Shown here piece by piece: positions 15,504 to 22,898 of a DNA stretch of 64,000 bases. This DNA comes from Rhizobacter sp. (lineage in GTDB: Bacteria; Pseudomonadota; Gammaproteobacteria; Burkholderiales; Burkholderiaceae_C). A program made the translations under genes and the position numbers. The stretch's first letter is position 1, and the number at the start of each line of letters is the position of its first letter. Location: positions 1 to 64,000 of the forward strand of contig JAHBZQ010000002.1 in the NCBI GenBank assembly GCA_019635355.1, read 5' to 3'. The notes below the pieces were generated by a model that was not told the origin of the DNA, did no database searches, and was given only the letters and a program-made list of their open reading frames with translations.

Positions 15504-15579
15504 TGGTGCGTCGCCAGGGGCTCGAACCCTGACATGCCGGCTTAAGAGGCCGGTACTCTGCCGCTCGAGTTCGCGACGC
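15504..15579 (-). tRNA. tRNA-Lys(CTT)
   Basis: Acceptor GCGTCGC/GCGACGC, D-stem ACTC/GAGT, anticodon arm CCGGC-CTCTTAA-GCCGG, T-loop TTCGAGC and encoded CCA. Second Lys isoacceptor of the array. Confidence 0.9.
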
Positions 15580-15597
15580 ATGGAGTTCGCATGTGCT

Positions 15598-15673
15598 TGG
15601 GGGTGACCGGCCGGAGTCGAACCGGCACCAGCGGGTTCACGGCCCACGGCTCTGCCATTGAGCTACGGCCACA
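15598..15673 (-). tRNA. tRNA-His(GTG)
   Basis: Acceptor GTGGCCG/CGGTCAC, anticodon loop CCGTGAA with C at position 33, T-loop TTCGACT. The 3' end reads C-CCCA, one C more than a normal discriminator plus CCA, and the -1 base is T instead of G. Confidence 0.82.
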
Positions 15674-15693
15674 CCCAAGCACACGCCTGATGC

Positions 15694-15769
15694 TGGTCTC
15701 GGTGGCAGGTCTCGAACCTGCGGCCTCGTGATCCCAAATCACGCGCGCTGCCATCTGCGCCACACCGAG
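15694..15769 (-). tRNA. tRNA-Pro(TGG)
   Basis: Acceptor CTCGGTG/CACCGAG, the D-arm GGCGCAG...GCGC typical of Pro, anticodon loop TTTGGGA, T-loop TTCGAGA, discriminator A and CCA. Confidence 0.92.
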
Positions 15770-15776
15770 ATGAAGC

Positions 15777-15851
15777 TGGTACCCGCGGGTGGGAACGATC
15801 CACCGACCCCCGCCTTATCAAGACGGTGCTCTGCCACTGAGCTACGCGAGA
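15777..15851 (-). tRNA. tRNA-Ile(GAT), unusual T-loop
   Basis: Anticodon loop TTGATAA and D-arm GCTC...GAGC. The T-loop is ATCGTTC instead of TTCNANNC, and the first acceptor pair is T-T. Same T-arm style as the Met tRNA of the array. Confidence 0.78.
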
Positions 15852-15862
15852 TCAAACTGAAA

Positions 15863-15938
15863 TGGCTCCCCGACGTGGCTTCGAACCACGGACCTCCTGG
15901 TTAACAGCCAGGCGCTCTGCCATCTGCGCTATCGGGGA
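15863..15938 (-). tRNA. tRNA-Asn(GTT)
   Basis: Acceptor TCCCCGA/TCGGGGA, anticodon arm CCTGG-CTGTTAA-CCAGG, T-loop TTCGAAG, discriminator G and CCA. Confidence 0.92.
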
Positions 15939-15945
15939 AGTGAAC

Positions 15946-16022
15946 TGGTGCCTCGTGACCGATTCGAACGGCCGACCCGCCGGGTAGAAGCCGGCCGCTC
16001 TAGTCCGCTGAGCTAACGAGGC
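15946..16022 (-). tRNA. tRNA-Arg(TCT)
   Basis: Acceptor GCCTCGT/ACGAGGC, anticodon arm GCCGG-CTTCTAC-CCGGC, T-loop TTCGAAT, discriminator A and CCA. Confidence 0.92.
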
Positions 16023-16023
16023 C

Positions 16024-16109
16024 TGGACTCGACGATCCGATTCGAACGGATGCGGGCTTGCGCCTGCGGCTTTGCAGGCCGCCGCCTTCAACCACTTGGC
16101 TACGTCGAG
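16024..16109 (-). tRNA. tRNA-Cys(GCA) with a long variable arm
   Basis: Acceptor CTCGACG/CGTCGAG with U73, the Cys identity base. D-arm TAGCCAAGTGGTTGAAGGC resembles Ser/Leu/Tyr tRNAs. Anticodon loop CTGCAAA. A hairpin GGC-GCAA-GCC forms the variable arm. A type II Cys tRNA is unusual for proteobacteria. Confidence 0.88.
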
Positions 16110-16115
16110 ATGCAC

Positions 16116-16191
16116 TGGCACCGGACCACGGAATCGAACCGCGAACCTTCGGCTTTGGAGGCCGCCGCTCTGCCAGCTGAGCTAGCCCGGT
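16116..16191 (-). tRNA. tRNA-Trp(CCA)
   Basis: Acceptor ACCGGGC/GTCCGGT, anticodon loop CTCCAAA, T-loop TTCGATT, discriminator G and CCA. Confidence 0.92.
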
Positions 16192-16196
16192 GTGGC

Positions 16197-16282
16197 TGGT
16201 GGGTGCGGATGGATTCGAACCACCGTGTCCCGTGGGAGACTGCTTTACAGGCAGCCGCAATCAACCTCTCTGCCACGCACCC
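16197..16282 (-). tRNA. tRNA-Tyr(GTA)
   Basis: Type II tRNA with acceptor GGGTGCG/CGCACCC, anticodon loop CTGTAAA, variable arm CTCCCACGGGACAC, T-loop TTCGAAT and CCA. Confidence 0.92.
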
Positions 16283-16287
16283 GTTGT

Positions 16288-16366
16288 TGGCACCTCGTGC
16301 ACGATTCGAACGTGCGACCTCCGGCTTCGTAGACCGGCGCTCTTGATCCAACTGAGCTAACGAGGT
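16288..16366 (-). tRNA. tRNA-Arg(ACG)
   Basis: Acceptor ACCTCGT/ACGAGGT, anticodon loop CTACGAA, T-stem GCACG/CGTGC, discriminator G and CCA. The D-loop is slightly long. Confidence 0.9.
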
Positions 16367-16376
16367 TCTGACTGCC

Positions 16377-16452
16377 TGGTGCCGAGAGAGGGAATCGAAC
16401 CCCCGACGCGCGCGCCTTCAACGCGCCGCTCTACCTGCTGAGCTATCTCGGC
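16377..16452 (-). tRNA. tRNA-Phe(GAA)
   Basis: Acceptor GCCGAGA/TCTCGGC, anticodon arm GCGCG-TTGAAGG-CGCGC, T-loop TTCGATT and encoded CCA. Confidence 0.92.
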
Positions 16453-16461
16453 AAACCGATC

Positions 16462-16537
16462 TGGCGCCCCGTGCGGGAGTCGAACCCGCGGCTTCCGGCT
16501 AGACAGGCCGGCACTCTGGCCACTGAGTTAACGAGGC
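16462..16537 (-). tRNA. tRNA-Asp(GTC)
   Basis: Anticodon arm CCGGC-CTGTCTA-GCCGG, D-stem ACTC/GAGT, T-loop TTCGACT, discriminator G and CCA. Confidence 0.9.
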
Positions 16538-16629
16538 AATGCATCCATCCGGTCACGGGTTCCGGCGCCGCCCAATCGTTGCGGCCGATTTCCACCCCGA
16601 AGCGTGAGCTCGACGAGGGTTCCTTGTGC

Positions 16630-16706
16630 TGGCGTCGCGTGCGGGATTCGAACCCGCGTATCCACCTTGAAAGAGTGGTGTCCTCGGCCGTCTAGACGAA
16701 CGCGAC
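16630..16706 (-). tRNA. tRNA-Glu(TTC)
   Basis: Acceptor GTCGCGT/ACGCGAC, D-arm TCGTCTAGACGGCCGAGGA typical of Glu, anticodon arm CCACT-CTTTCAA-GGTGG, discriminator G and CCA. Confidence 0.92.
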
Positions 16707-16714
16707 TTGACTGG

Positions 16715-16791
16715 TGGTGCCCTCGGCGACGGTTCGAACGCGCGGCCTGCCGCTTACAAGGCGGCTGCTCTGCCTGCTGAGCTACGAGGGC
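16715..16791 (-). tRNA. tRNA-Thr(TGT)
   Basis: Acceptor GCCCTCG/CGAGGGC, anticodon arm GCCGC-CTTGTAA-GCGGC, discriminator A and CCA. The T-stem CGCGC/CGTCG is imperfect. Confidence 0.87.
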
Positions 16792-16937
16792 GATGGAGAT
16801 CCACTTCGGCTGTGCCCAAACGCGAGCATCCCGTCGGATGTGGTGTCTCGCTGCACGTGGCCTGGCCAAGGGTCGCGCACATCCCGTGCCGTCAACACCA
16901 TGTCACGCGGCAACGGAGTGAAGGGACACACCCGAAG

Positions 16938-17013
16938 TGGAGCGGATGACGAGTCTCGAACTCGTGGCCTCGACCATGGCGTGGTCGCGCTCTGCCTGCT
17001 GAGCTACATCCGC
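16938..17013 (-). tRNA. tRNA-Gly(GCC), first gene of the array
   Basis: Acceptor GCGGATG/CATCCGC, anticodon arm CGACC-ACGCCAT-GGTCG with C at position 33, T-loop TTCGAGA, U73 and CCA. It is followed downstream by a 146-base spacer with no recognised feature. Confidence 0.85.
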
Positions 17014-17064
17014 AAAAGTTGCGAGGCAATCCATCGACCAGTACCGAGGTCGCCTCGCAGCAAG

Positions 17065-17077
17065 TTGTTAAAGAGCG
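17065..17077 (-). promoter_or_regulatory. boxA-like antitermination element upstream of the tRNA array
   Basis: The minus strand reads CGCTCTTTAACAA, matching the enterobacterial rrn boxA (TGCTCTTTAACAA) at all but the first base. It lies 52 bases upstream of the first tRNA. Nus-factor loading would protect the long untranslated tRNA transcript from Rho. No convincing -35/-10 was found in 17080-17150, where the promoter should be. Confidence 0.65.
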
Positions 17078-17151
17078 TCCACCGTCGCCGGTGGTGCGAT
17101 CCAACGATCGCGGGTCTGTGCCGATGCGCAGGCCGGTTGAAGTCAGAAATG

Positions 17152-17183
17152 AAAAAGGCCCGGATCCTTTCGGAATCCGGGCC
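17152..17183 (-). terminator. Intrinsic terminator upstream of the tRNA array
   Basis: Stem GGCCCGGAT/ATCCGGGCC with a short extended inner stem, followed on the minus strand by TTTTTC. It should insulate the tRNA array from minus-strand transcription entering from the right. Confidence 0.8.
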
Positions 17184-17212
17184 TCTGCGTACAGAGCGTG
17201 GAGGGTGCGCGT

Positions 17213-17419
17213 CTACGCGCTGCCCTCTCCCGGATGCATTCGGTCCTCGTTCTGATCAAGCTGCCAGCCGCCAATGGATGGCGCGAATCGGCAGCTCATC
17301 GGATAGACCTGATGCAAGGCGACGTCGCATGCGCCCAGCGACCCCATCGCCGCGGCGCGCACGAACGCGACCAGACCCTTGATGGGTCGGTTGGTTCTTG
17401 TGACGGGCCTGGTTTTCAC
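17213..17419 (-). CDS. Possible small protein of 68 residues
   Basis: A GTG-initiated frame (MKTRPVTRTNRPIKGLVAFV...) ends 30 bases before a strong minus-strand terminator, which is the main support for a real transcript. The N-terminus is basic and followed by a hydrophobic stretch, and the C-terminus is acidic. No family is recognised and the Shine-Dalgarno (AAAGAGAT) is weak. It may be a small peptide or merely a transcribed leader. Confidence 0.3.
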   Translation of the reverse strand: MKTRPVTRTNRPIKGLVAFVRAAAMGSLGACDVALHQVYPMSCRFAPSIGGWQLDQNEDRMHPGEGSA

Positions 17420-17541
17420 GATGGATCTCTTTGAAGAAAGTTGTGCTCGATGAGCAGAGGAGGCGGACTGTAAATAGTCTTTACCCTGTCGTCAACCCCC
17501 TGCGACAATGTTGTCTGAACTCGTTGCATTGCGCACAACAA

Positions 17542-17916
17542 GTGGCCAACACGACCATCACCAGAAGACAGAACGCACTGGCGCTCTTCCAGGCCTACGC
17601 CGAGAGGGCGCTCGCATCAGGGGCCTCTCCGAAGGGGCTGGAGCAGACCTTCGCTGCAACCTTGCAGATCTCGCCCAGCATGTGGAGCCAGATCAAGTCG
17701 TCCCGGCCGATCGGCGACAAGTTGGCCCGGCAGATCGAACAGCACCACGGCAAGCCGGCTGGCTGGCTCGATGAAGTTCGCGAGAGCGACTCAGTCGCGC
17801 CAGCCGAGCAAGCATTTCTGGACCTTGCCCTGAAAGCTTGGCGTGCGACCAACAGCGCGGGCCGCAAGGCGCTCCGTGAACATCTGAAGCTGGTGGCAGC
17901 TCGCATCAGCGAGTAG
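17542..17916 (+). CDS. Small HTH-type DNA-binding protein
   Basis: About 124 residues from a GTG at 17542 (TTITRRQNALALFQAYAERAL). The longer frame to 17431 crosses the likely promoter region. Residues about 20-70 (ASPKGLEQTFAATLQISPSMWSQIKSSRPIGDKLARQIEQHHG) form a lambda-repressor-like HTH in which SPSMWSQIKSSRPIG is the recognition segment. GWLDE and a helical C-terminal tail (FLDLALKAWRATNSAGRKALREHL) follow. Such proteins occur widely in betaproteobacteria as short transcriptional regulators. It precedes the DUF4132-MoxR operon on the same strand by 141 bases and could regulate it. Confidence 0.7.
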   Translation: MANTTITRRQNALALFQAYAERALASGASPKGLEQTFAATLQISPSMWSQIKSSRPIGDKLARQIEQHHGKPAGWLDEVRESDSVAPAEQAFLDLALKAWRATNSAGRKALREHLKLVAARISE

Positions 17917-18057
17917 GCGCGTTGAACACGCGGGCGCTCGGGCACGGCGGAGGTAGGTCCGGAGGAGCCACACAGGCGAGTGCCATTGGTGAGCGGACGT
18001 CGCCGATATAGTCAAAGTCTCTCGCTCGTGAACAGAGATACCTGGGGAGGAGGAGCG

Positions 18058-21000
18058 ATGCTGAAATGGATGGCCAAGCTGCTCGGCGACAGCGCATTCG
18101 AGCTGCCGCCCGGCGTACCGGAGGTCTGGGCCCAACGACTGGAGAAACTGCTCGAGCCGCTGGACCAGGTCGATGGGGGCAAGGGCCGCAAGGGACTGGC
18201 GCGTGACATCCTCGGCTTCGTGCTTCAGGGCGAGCCGATGGCCGTCCTCAACGAGGTGGGGCAGCGGCCTGAGGTCGGCGAGCGCTTCCGGCTCACCGGC
18301 TACCACTACGGCCACGGCAGCCGCGATCTACCTGATGTCTTCGAACACTTCGGTGAGCTTCCGCCCGCCATCGCCCTGCGTTGGGCTCGGGTGCTGGAGG
18401 CGAGCGTGAAGGGTCAAGCATCGTCGTGTCGGATGCAGTTGCCGCGCGGCATTCACTGGCCCGAGGTCCTGCTGATGGCCAGCGCCGAGACCAGTGTCAC
18501 GGGATGGTCCAGCCAGCGCCCCAAGGCCCATGGGCTCACCTACGGGCAGATCGAGGCGATGCTGCAGGAGGATGGGCTGGAGCCCGCCTCGCTGCTTGCC
18601 GCCTGCTTTGCCACACCGGTCGATTCGGGCTATGGCGTCGAGCAGCGCCTGCTGATGCTGACCGATCTGCCGGACTATCCGCAGGCACTGGAGCGCCACC
18701 TCGAGGTCGTGCGGCCGCTGCTTCTGGCCGCTGCCGTGGGGCAGCGCGTCCATGTGCTGGCCATGCTGGCGCGAGCCACCGCTTCCACGCTCGAGCAGAT
18801 CGCGCCGCAGCTGTGCGAACTGGCTGTTGCCAGCAGCAAGCAGGTGCGCATCCCGGCGGAGGGCGCCCTGCGCCGCTGCGGCGCCTCCGCGTCGGCCCCG
18901 CTGCGCGAACTGGCCGTGCACGGCAAGCCCGAGCAGCGACTGCATGCGCTGCGTCTGCTGCACCAGCTTGGCACGGAACGGGTTGATGGCGCCGATGTGA
19001 CCTTCGCTCGCGAAACCGCAGCGGCGGACAAGGCGCCGTCGGTGCAGGCGCTGATCGCAGAGTGGGATGCCGGCCGGCAAGCGGCCGAGCAGGAAGATGA
19101 AGCGTATGAGGTGGTGCTGCCGAGCATCGACTGGTCGGCTGCCAATTGTCGTGTGCCACCAGAGGCGCTGGCACGTCTGTGGAAGGGCATCGACGAGTCG
19201 ATCACCCGCTCGAACGCGAGCATGCGTGAGCACCATGCACGCATGCAGGCCCAGGGGCACAAGTTCCCGCTGCGCCAGGATGAGTCGTTCACAGTCGCCG
19301 ACGCACTCGCTCTGCGGGCTTACCTTGACTCGGGGCAGCCCCGGCCGCCGGGGCGTACCCCGCAACGCGGGCGCGGCTGGAACCATGTGGCCCAGCCCAC
19401 GCTGAAGTTGGCCGAGACCGATGGCGTGAGCCCGGTCGCGATGCTCAAGGTACTGCTGTTCTTCGACATCGCAAACTCGCACGACGGCATGCTGATGCAT
19501 CCCGCCATTCAGGCCTTCAACGCGATGCACCGGCGCCTCGGCAAGCCGAGCCTGATTGAGCTGTCGTGCATGCTCGACCAGGCCGGGCAGTCGGGCCAGG
19601 CGCTGCTGCGCAACTACTGTCACGCTTGGGGCTCACCGTTCGCCGGCGACTGGCCGAACGAAGACGTGTGGCCCTTCTTCGCGCACCACCTCGAGGCGGT
19701 GCTGCAGGCTCTGCTTCACGACACCATCAAGGACTACTCGTTCGGCCGTGCCGGGCTGTTCCGCGCCATCGCCACGCTGCCCAAGCCGCCGGCAGCGGCC
19801 ATCAATGCGCTGTTCACGCTGGCGCTGGGCCCGGGCAAGACCGACCGCGGGCCGGCCCAGGAGGCCTTGCAGAACCACCCAGGCAAGGAGGAGCGCATCG
19901 TCGCGGCCCTGGCCGACGGCAAGGCCGAGACGCGCGCCGTCGCGGCGACCTGGCTGGCCCGGCTTCGCCATGCGCCGGCCGTGCCGGCGCTGGAGAAGGC
20001 GGTTGCCAAGGAGAAGCACGACGTCGCCAAGGGCGCGATGCTCGATGCGTTGCAGGCGCTGGGCCAGCCGGTCGAGAAGTACCTGGACCGCAAGGCGCTG
20101 GCGGCCGAGGCGGCCAAGTCGCTCGCCAAGGGCGTGCCCAAGGACCTGGACTTCTTTCCGTGGAGCGCGCTGCCCGACGTCCGATGGGCCGACAGCGGCG
20201 CGGCCGTGCCGTCCGACGTGCTGCGCTGGATGATCGTCCAGGCGGTCAAGCAGAAGACGCCCGAGCCAAACGCGGTGCTACGCAAGTACTGCGAGATGTT
20301 CGATGCGCGTGACCGTGAGGCGTTCGGCCAGTTCGTGCTGGAGACCTGGCTGCGCGAGGACGTGCGGCCGATCCCGCCGGACGAGGCGATGCGCCGCGCG
20401 CAAAGCCTTGCGCAGGGAACCTTCTCGTCCATGGCGAACTACCCGCAGTACTACCAGGACAGCCCGAACCTCGGCAAGTCCGTGGAGGAGCTGACCACCG
20501 CCTACCTGCCCGGCCAGCTGCGCCAGCCGGCCGGCTCGGCCATCGGCGCCAAGGGCCTGCTCGCCGTGGCGGCCGCCTGCGCACGCGAGCGCGCGGCCGG
20601 GCCGACGCAGCGCTACCTCAAGGACTGGTACGGCTCGCGCGCCTCGCAGGGCAAGGCGCTGATCGCCATGCTGGCCTGGATCGACCACCCGAGCGCCACG
20701 CAGCTGATGCTGGCCATCGGCAGCCGCTTCCGAACCAAGAGCTTCCAGGAAGAGGCCACGCGCCAAGCCGAGGCGCTGGCCGAACGCAAGGGCTGGACGC
20801 TTGCCGAGCTGGCCGACCGCACCGTGCCGTCGGCCGGTTTCGACGAGACCGGCACGCTCGAGCTGAGCTTCGGGCCGCGCAGCTTCACCGCGCGCCTGCT
20901 GCCGGACTTCAAGGTCGAGTTGTTCAATCCGGACGGCAAGAAGATCGCGGCATTGCCGGAGCCGCGGCAGGACGACGACGCCGAGCAGGCCAAGGAAGCC

Positions 21001-21780
21001 AAGAAGGCCTTCGGCGCAGCGAAGAAGGAACTCAAGAGCATCGTTGACCTGCAGACCGACCGCCTCTACGAGGCGCTGTGCACCGAGCGCGAGTGGCCGG
21101 CCGCCGACTGGGCTGCCTACCTGCAGCAGCACCCCGTGCTGCGCCACCTCGTGCAGCGCCTGGTCTGGGTGGAGATCGTCGACGGCAAGGTGGCACGGAC
21201 TTTCCGGCCACTCGACGACGGCACGCTCACCGACCACGAAGACAACGCGGTCGAGCTGGCCGAGGGGACGCGCGTGCGCCTGGCGCACGACTCGCTGCTC
21301 GGCGCCGATGCCGTGTCGGCCTGGCAGCAGCACCTGGTGGATTACGAGGTCAAGCCGCTTTTCCAGCAACTCGGCAAGGGCCACTACGCGCTACCGGAAG
21401 CGAAGGCCGGCAACGACGCGCTCAAGGATTTCGAGGGCCACCTGATCGAGGCGTTTGCGTTGCGGGGCCGAGCGCTGAAGCTGGGCTACACGCGTGGGCC
21501 GGCGGAAGACGGCGGCTGGTTCCACGTCTACGAGAAGCGCTTCCCGACGCTCGGGCTGCAGGCGGTGCTCGAGTTCACCGGCAATCCGCTGCCCGAGGAG
21601 AACCGCACTGTGGCCCTGCTGAACCTGTCGTTTGCCAGCAGTGCCGACAACTCGCGCGGCAAGCTGACGTTATCCAAAGTGCCGAAAGTGCTGCTGTCGG
21701 AGTGTTACAACGATCTGCGCCTGATAGCCGCCGAGGGCACAGGCTACGACGCTGACTGGCAGAAGAAGAGCGAGTACTGA
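18058..21780 (+). CDS. DUF4132-family large protein with HEAT-like repeats
   Basis: 1240 residues from the ATG at 18058, preceded by GGGGAGGAGGAG; the frame to 17980 lacks a site. The N-terminal two thirds are alpha-helical with repeated HEAT/Armadillo-like units (VHVLAMLARATASTLEQIAPQLCELA; RAVAATWLARLRHAPAVPALEKAVAKEKHDVAKGAMLDAL). The C-terminal part (about 1000-1240) matches the DUF4132 style: LVQRLVWVEIVDGKVARTFRPLDDGTLTD, VRLAHDSLL, WQQHLVDYEVKPLFQQLG, YEKRFPTLGLQAVLEFTG. No enzyme motif is visible. First gene of a five-gene unit; one base separates its stop from the AAA+ gene. It is probably a scaffold or target-recognition component of the NTPase system. Confidence 0.82.
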   Translation: MLKWMAKLLGDSAFELPPGVPEVWAQRLEKLLEPLDQVDGGKGRKGLARDILGFVLQGEPMAVLNEVGQRPEVGERFRLTGYHYGHGSRDLPDVFEHFGELPPAIALRWARVLEASVKGQASSCRMQLPRGIHWPEVLLMASAETSVTGWSSQRPKAHGLTYGQIEAMLQEDGLEPASLLAACFATPVDSGYGVEQRLLMLTDLPDYPQALERHLEVVRPLLLAAAVGQRVHVLAMLARATASTLEQIAPQLCELAVASSKQVRIPAEGALRRCGASASAPLRELAVHGKPEQRLHALRLLHQLGTERVDGADVTFARETAAADKAPSVQALIAEWDAGRQAAEQEDEAYEVVLPSIDWSAANCRVPPEALARLWKGIDESITRSNASMREHHARMQAQGHKFPLRQDESFTVADALALRAYLDSGQPRPPGRTPQRGRGWNHVAQPTLKLAETDGVSPVAMLKVLLFFDIANSHDGMLMHPAIQAFNAMHRRLGKPSLIELSCMLDQAGQSGQALLRNYCHAWGSPFAGDWPNEDVWPFFAHHLEAVLQALLHDTIKDYSFGRAGLFRAIATLPKPPAAAINALFTLALGPGKTDRGPAQEALQNHPGKEERIVAALADGKAETRAVAATWLARLRHAPAVPALEKAVAKEKHDVAKGAMLDALQALGQPVEKYLDRKALAAEAAKSLAKGVPKDLDFFPWSALPDVRWADSGAAVPSDVLRWMIVQAVKQKTPEPNAVLRKYCEMFDARDREAFGQFVLETWLREDVRPIPPDEAMRRAQSLAQGTFSSMANYPQYYQDSPNLGKSVEELTTAYLPGQLRQPAGSAIGAKGLLAVAAACARERAAGPTQRYLKDWYGSRASQGKALIAMLAWIDHPSATQLMLAIGSRFRTKSFQEEATRQAEALAERKGWTLAELADRTVPSAGFDETGTLELSFGPRSFTARLLPDFKVELFNPDGKKIAALPEPRQDDDAEQAKEAKKAFGAAKKELKSIVDLQTDRLYEALCTEREWPAADWAAYLQQHPVLRHLVQRLVWVEIVDGKVARTFRPLDDGTLTDHEDNAVELAEGTRVRLAHDSLLGADAVSAWQQHLVDYEVKPLFQQLGKGHYALPEAKAGNDALKDFEGHLIEAFALRGRALKLGYTRGPAEDGGWFHVYEKRFPTLGLQAVLEFTGNPLPEENRTVALLNLSFASSADNSRGKLTLSKVPKVLLSECYNDLRLIAAEGTGYDADWQKKSEY

Positions 21781-21781
21781 A

Positions 21782-22885
21782 ATGCCACAAACCGAATCCG
21801 CCGCCGTGCTGCGCGCGCCTGCCGAGCAGGTGCACTCAGAGGAACTGGCCCGCCTGCGCGAGAAGGACGCCGGCCCGCGACCGCAGGGCTGGCGGCTGTC
21901 GCCACGCGCCGTGCGCAGCTTCATCCTGGGCGAAGACAAGCTCGGCGTGCGGCGCAAGTTCTACGGCGACGACGCGCTGATCGACCGCTGCATCGTCACG
22001 CTGATGAGCGACCGCGGGCTGCTGCTGGTGGGCGAGCCCGGCACGGCGAAGTCCATGCTCTCCGAGCTGCTGGCCGCGGCGATCAGCGGCAACTCGATCT
22101 GCATCATCCAGGGCACCGCCGGCACCACCGAAGACCAGATCAAATACTCGTGGAACTACGCGCTGCTGCTGGCCGAAGGGCCCACGCCGCGCGCTCTGGT
22201 CGGTGGGCCGATTCACGAGGCCATGCGTCAAGGCATCCTGTGCCGCTTCGAGGAGGTGACGCGGGTGCAGCCCGAGATCCAGGACAGCCTGATCAGCCTG
22301 CTGTCGGAGAAGGTTCTGCACGTGCCCGAGCTCGACGGCGAGGACGCCACCGTTTTCGCGCAGCGCGGCTTCAACGTGCTGGCCACCGCCAACATCCGCG
22401 ACCGCGGCGTGCACGAGATGTCCAGCGCGCTCAAGCGCCGCTTCAACTTCGAGACCGTGCGGCCGATCGCCGACCGCAAGCTCGAGACCCAGCTCGTGCG
22501 TGAGCAGACCGAGGCGCTGCTGGCGCGCGCCCAGGTCGACGTCGACTTCGACGCCGACGTGGTGGAGCTGCTCGTTACCGCGTTCAACGACCTGCGCCAG
22601 GGCGTGACCGGCGAAGGCGTGGTCATCGAGAAGCCCACGGCGGTGATGTCGTCCGCCGAGGCCGTGTCGGTGGGCTATGCAGCCTGCCTGGATGCGCACT
22701 ACTTCGGCAACGGCGCGGTCGGCGGCGACCACGTGGCGCGCCAGCTGATCGGCACCGTGCTCAAGGACAACCCGGAAGACGGCAAGAAGCTGCGCCACTA
22801 CTTCGACGTGGTGGTCAAGCAGCGTGCCCAGCGCCACGCCCAATGGAAGCGCGTGCTTGATGCGCGCCGCGAACTCGATCGCTGA
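21782..22885 (+). CDS. MoxR-type AAA+ ATPase
   Basis: 367 residues. Walker A GEPGTAKSMLSELL (about 83-96), the MoxR-style Walker B region GILCRFEEV (about 154-162), sensor segment FNVLATANIRDRGVHEMSSALKRRFNFE, and the C-terminal lid with VTAFNDLR. MoxR ATPases act with vWA-domain partners as chaperones or remodelling motors that insert cofactors or switch client proteins. Begins one base after the DUF4132 stop and ends 13 bases before the next start, so the three genes form one operon. The vWA partner is two genes downstream. Confidence 0.92.
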   Translation: MPQTESAAVLRAPAEQVHSEELARLREKDAGPRPQGWRLSPRAVRSFILGEDKLGVRRKFYGDDALIDRCIVTLMSDRGLLLVGEPGTAKSMLSELLAAAISGNSICIIQGTAGTTEDQIKYSWNYALLLAEGPTPRALVGGPIHEAMRQGILCRFEEVTRVQPEIQDSLISLLSEKVLHVPELDGEDATVFAQRGFNVLATANIRDRGVHEMSSALKRRFNFETVRPIADRKLETQLVREQTEALLARAQVDVDFDADVVELLVTAFNDLRQGVTGEGVVIEKPTAVMSSAEAVSVGYAACLDAHYFGNGAVGGDHVARQLIGTVLKDNPEDGKKLRHYFDVVVKQRAQRHAQWKRVLDARRELDR

Positions 22886-22898
22886 GGCATCCAGCACG

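Noticed and set aside
18328..19623. 431-codon minus-strand frame opposite the DUF4132 gene
   Set aside because: Antisense shadow with biased composition.
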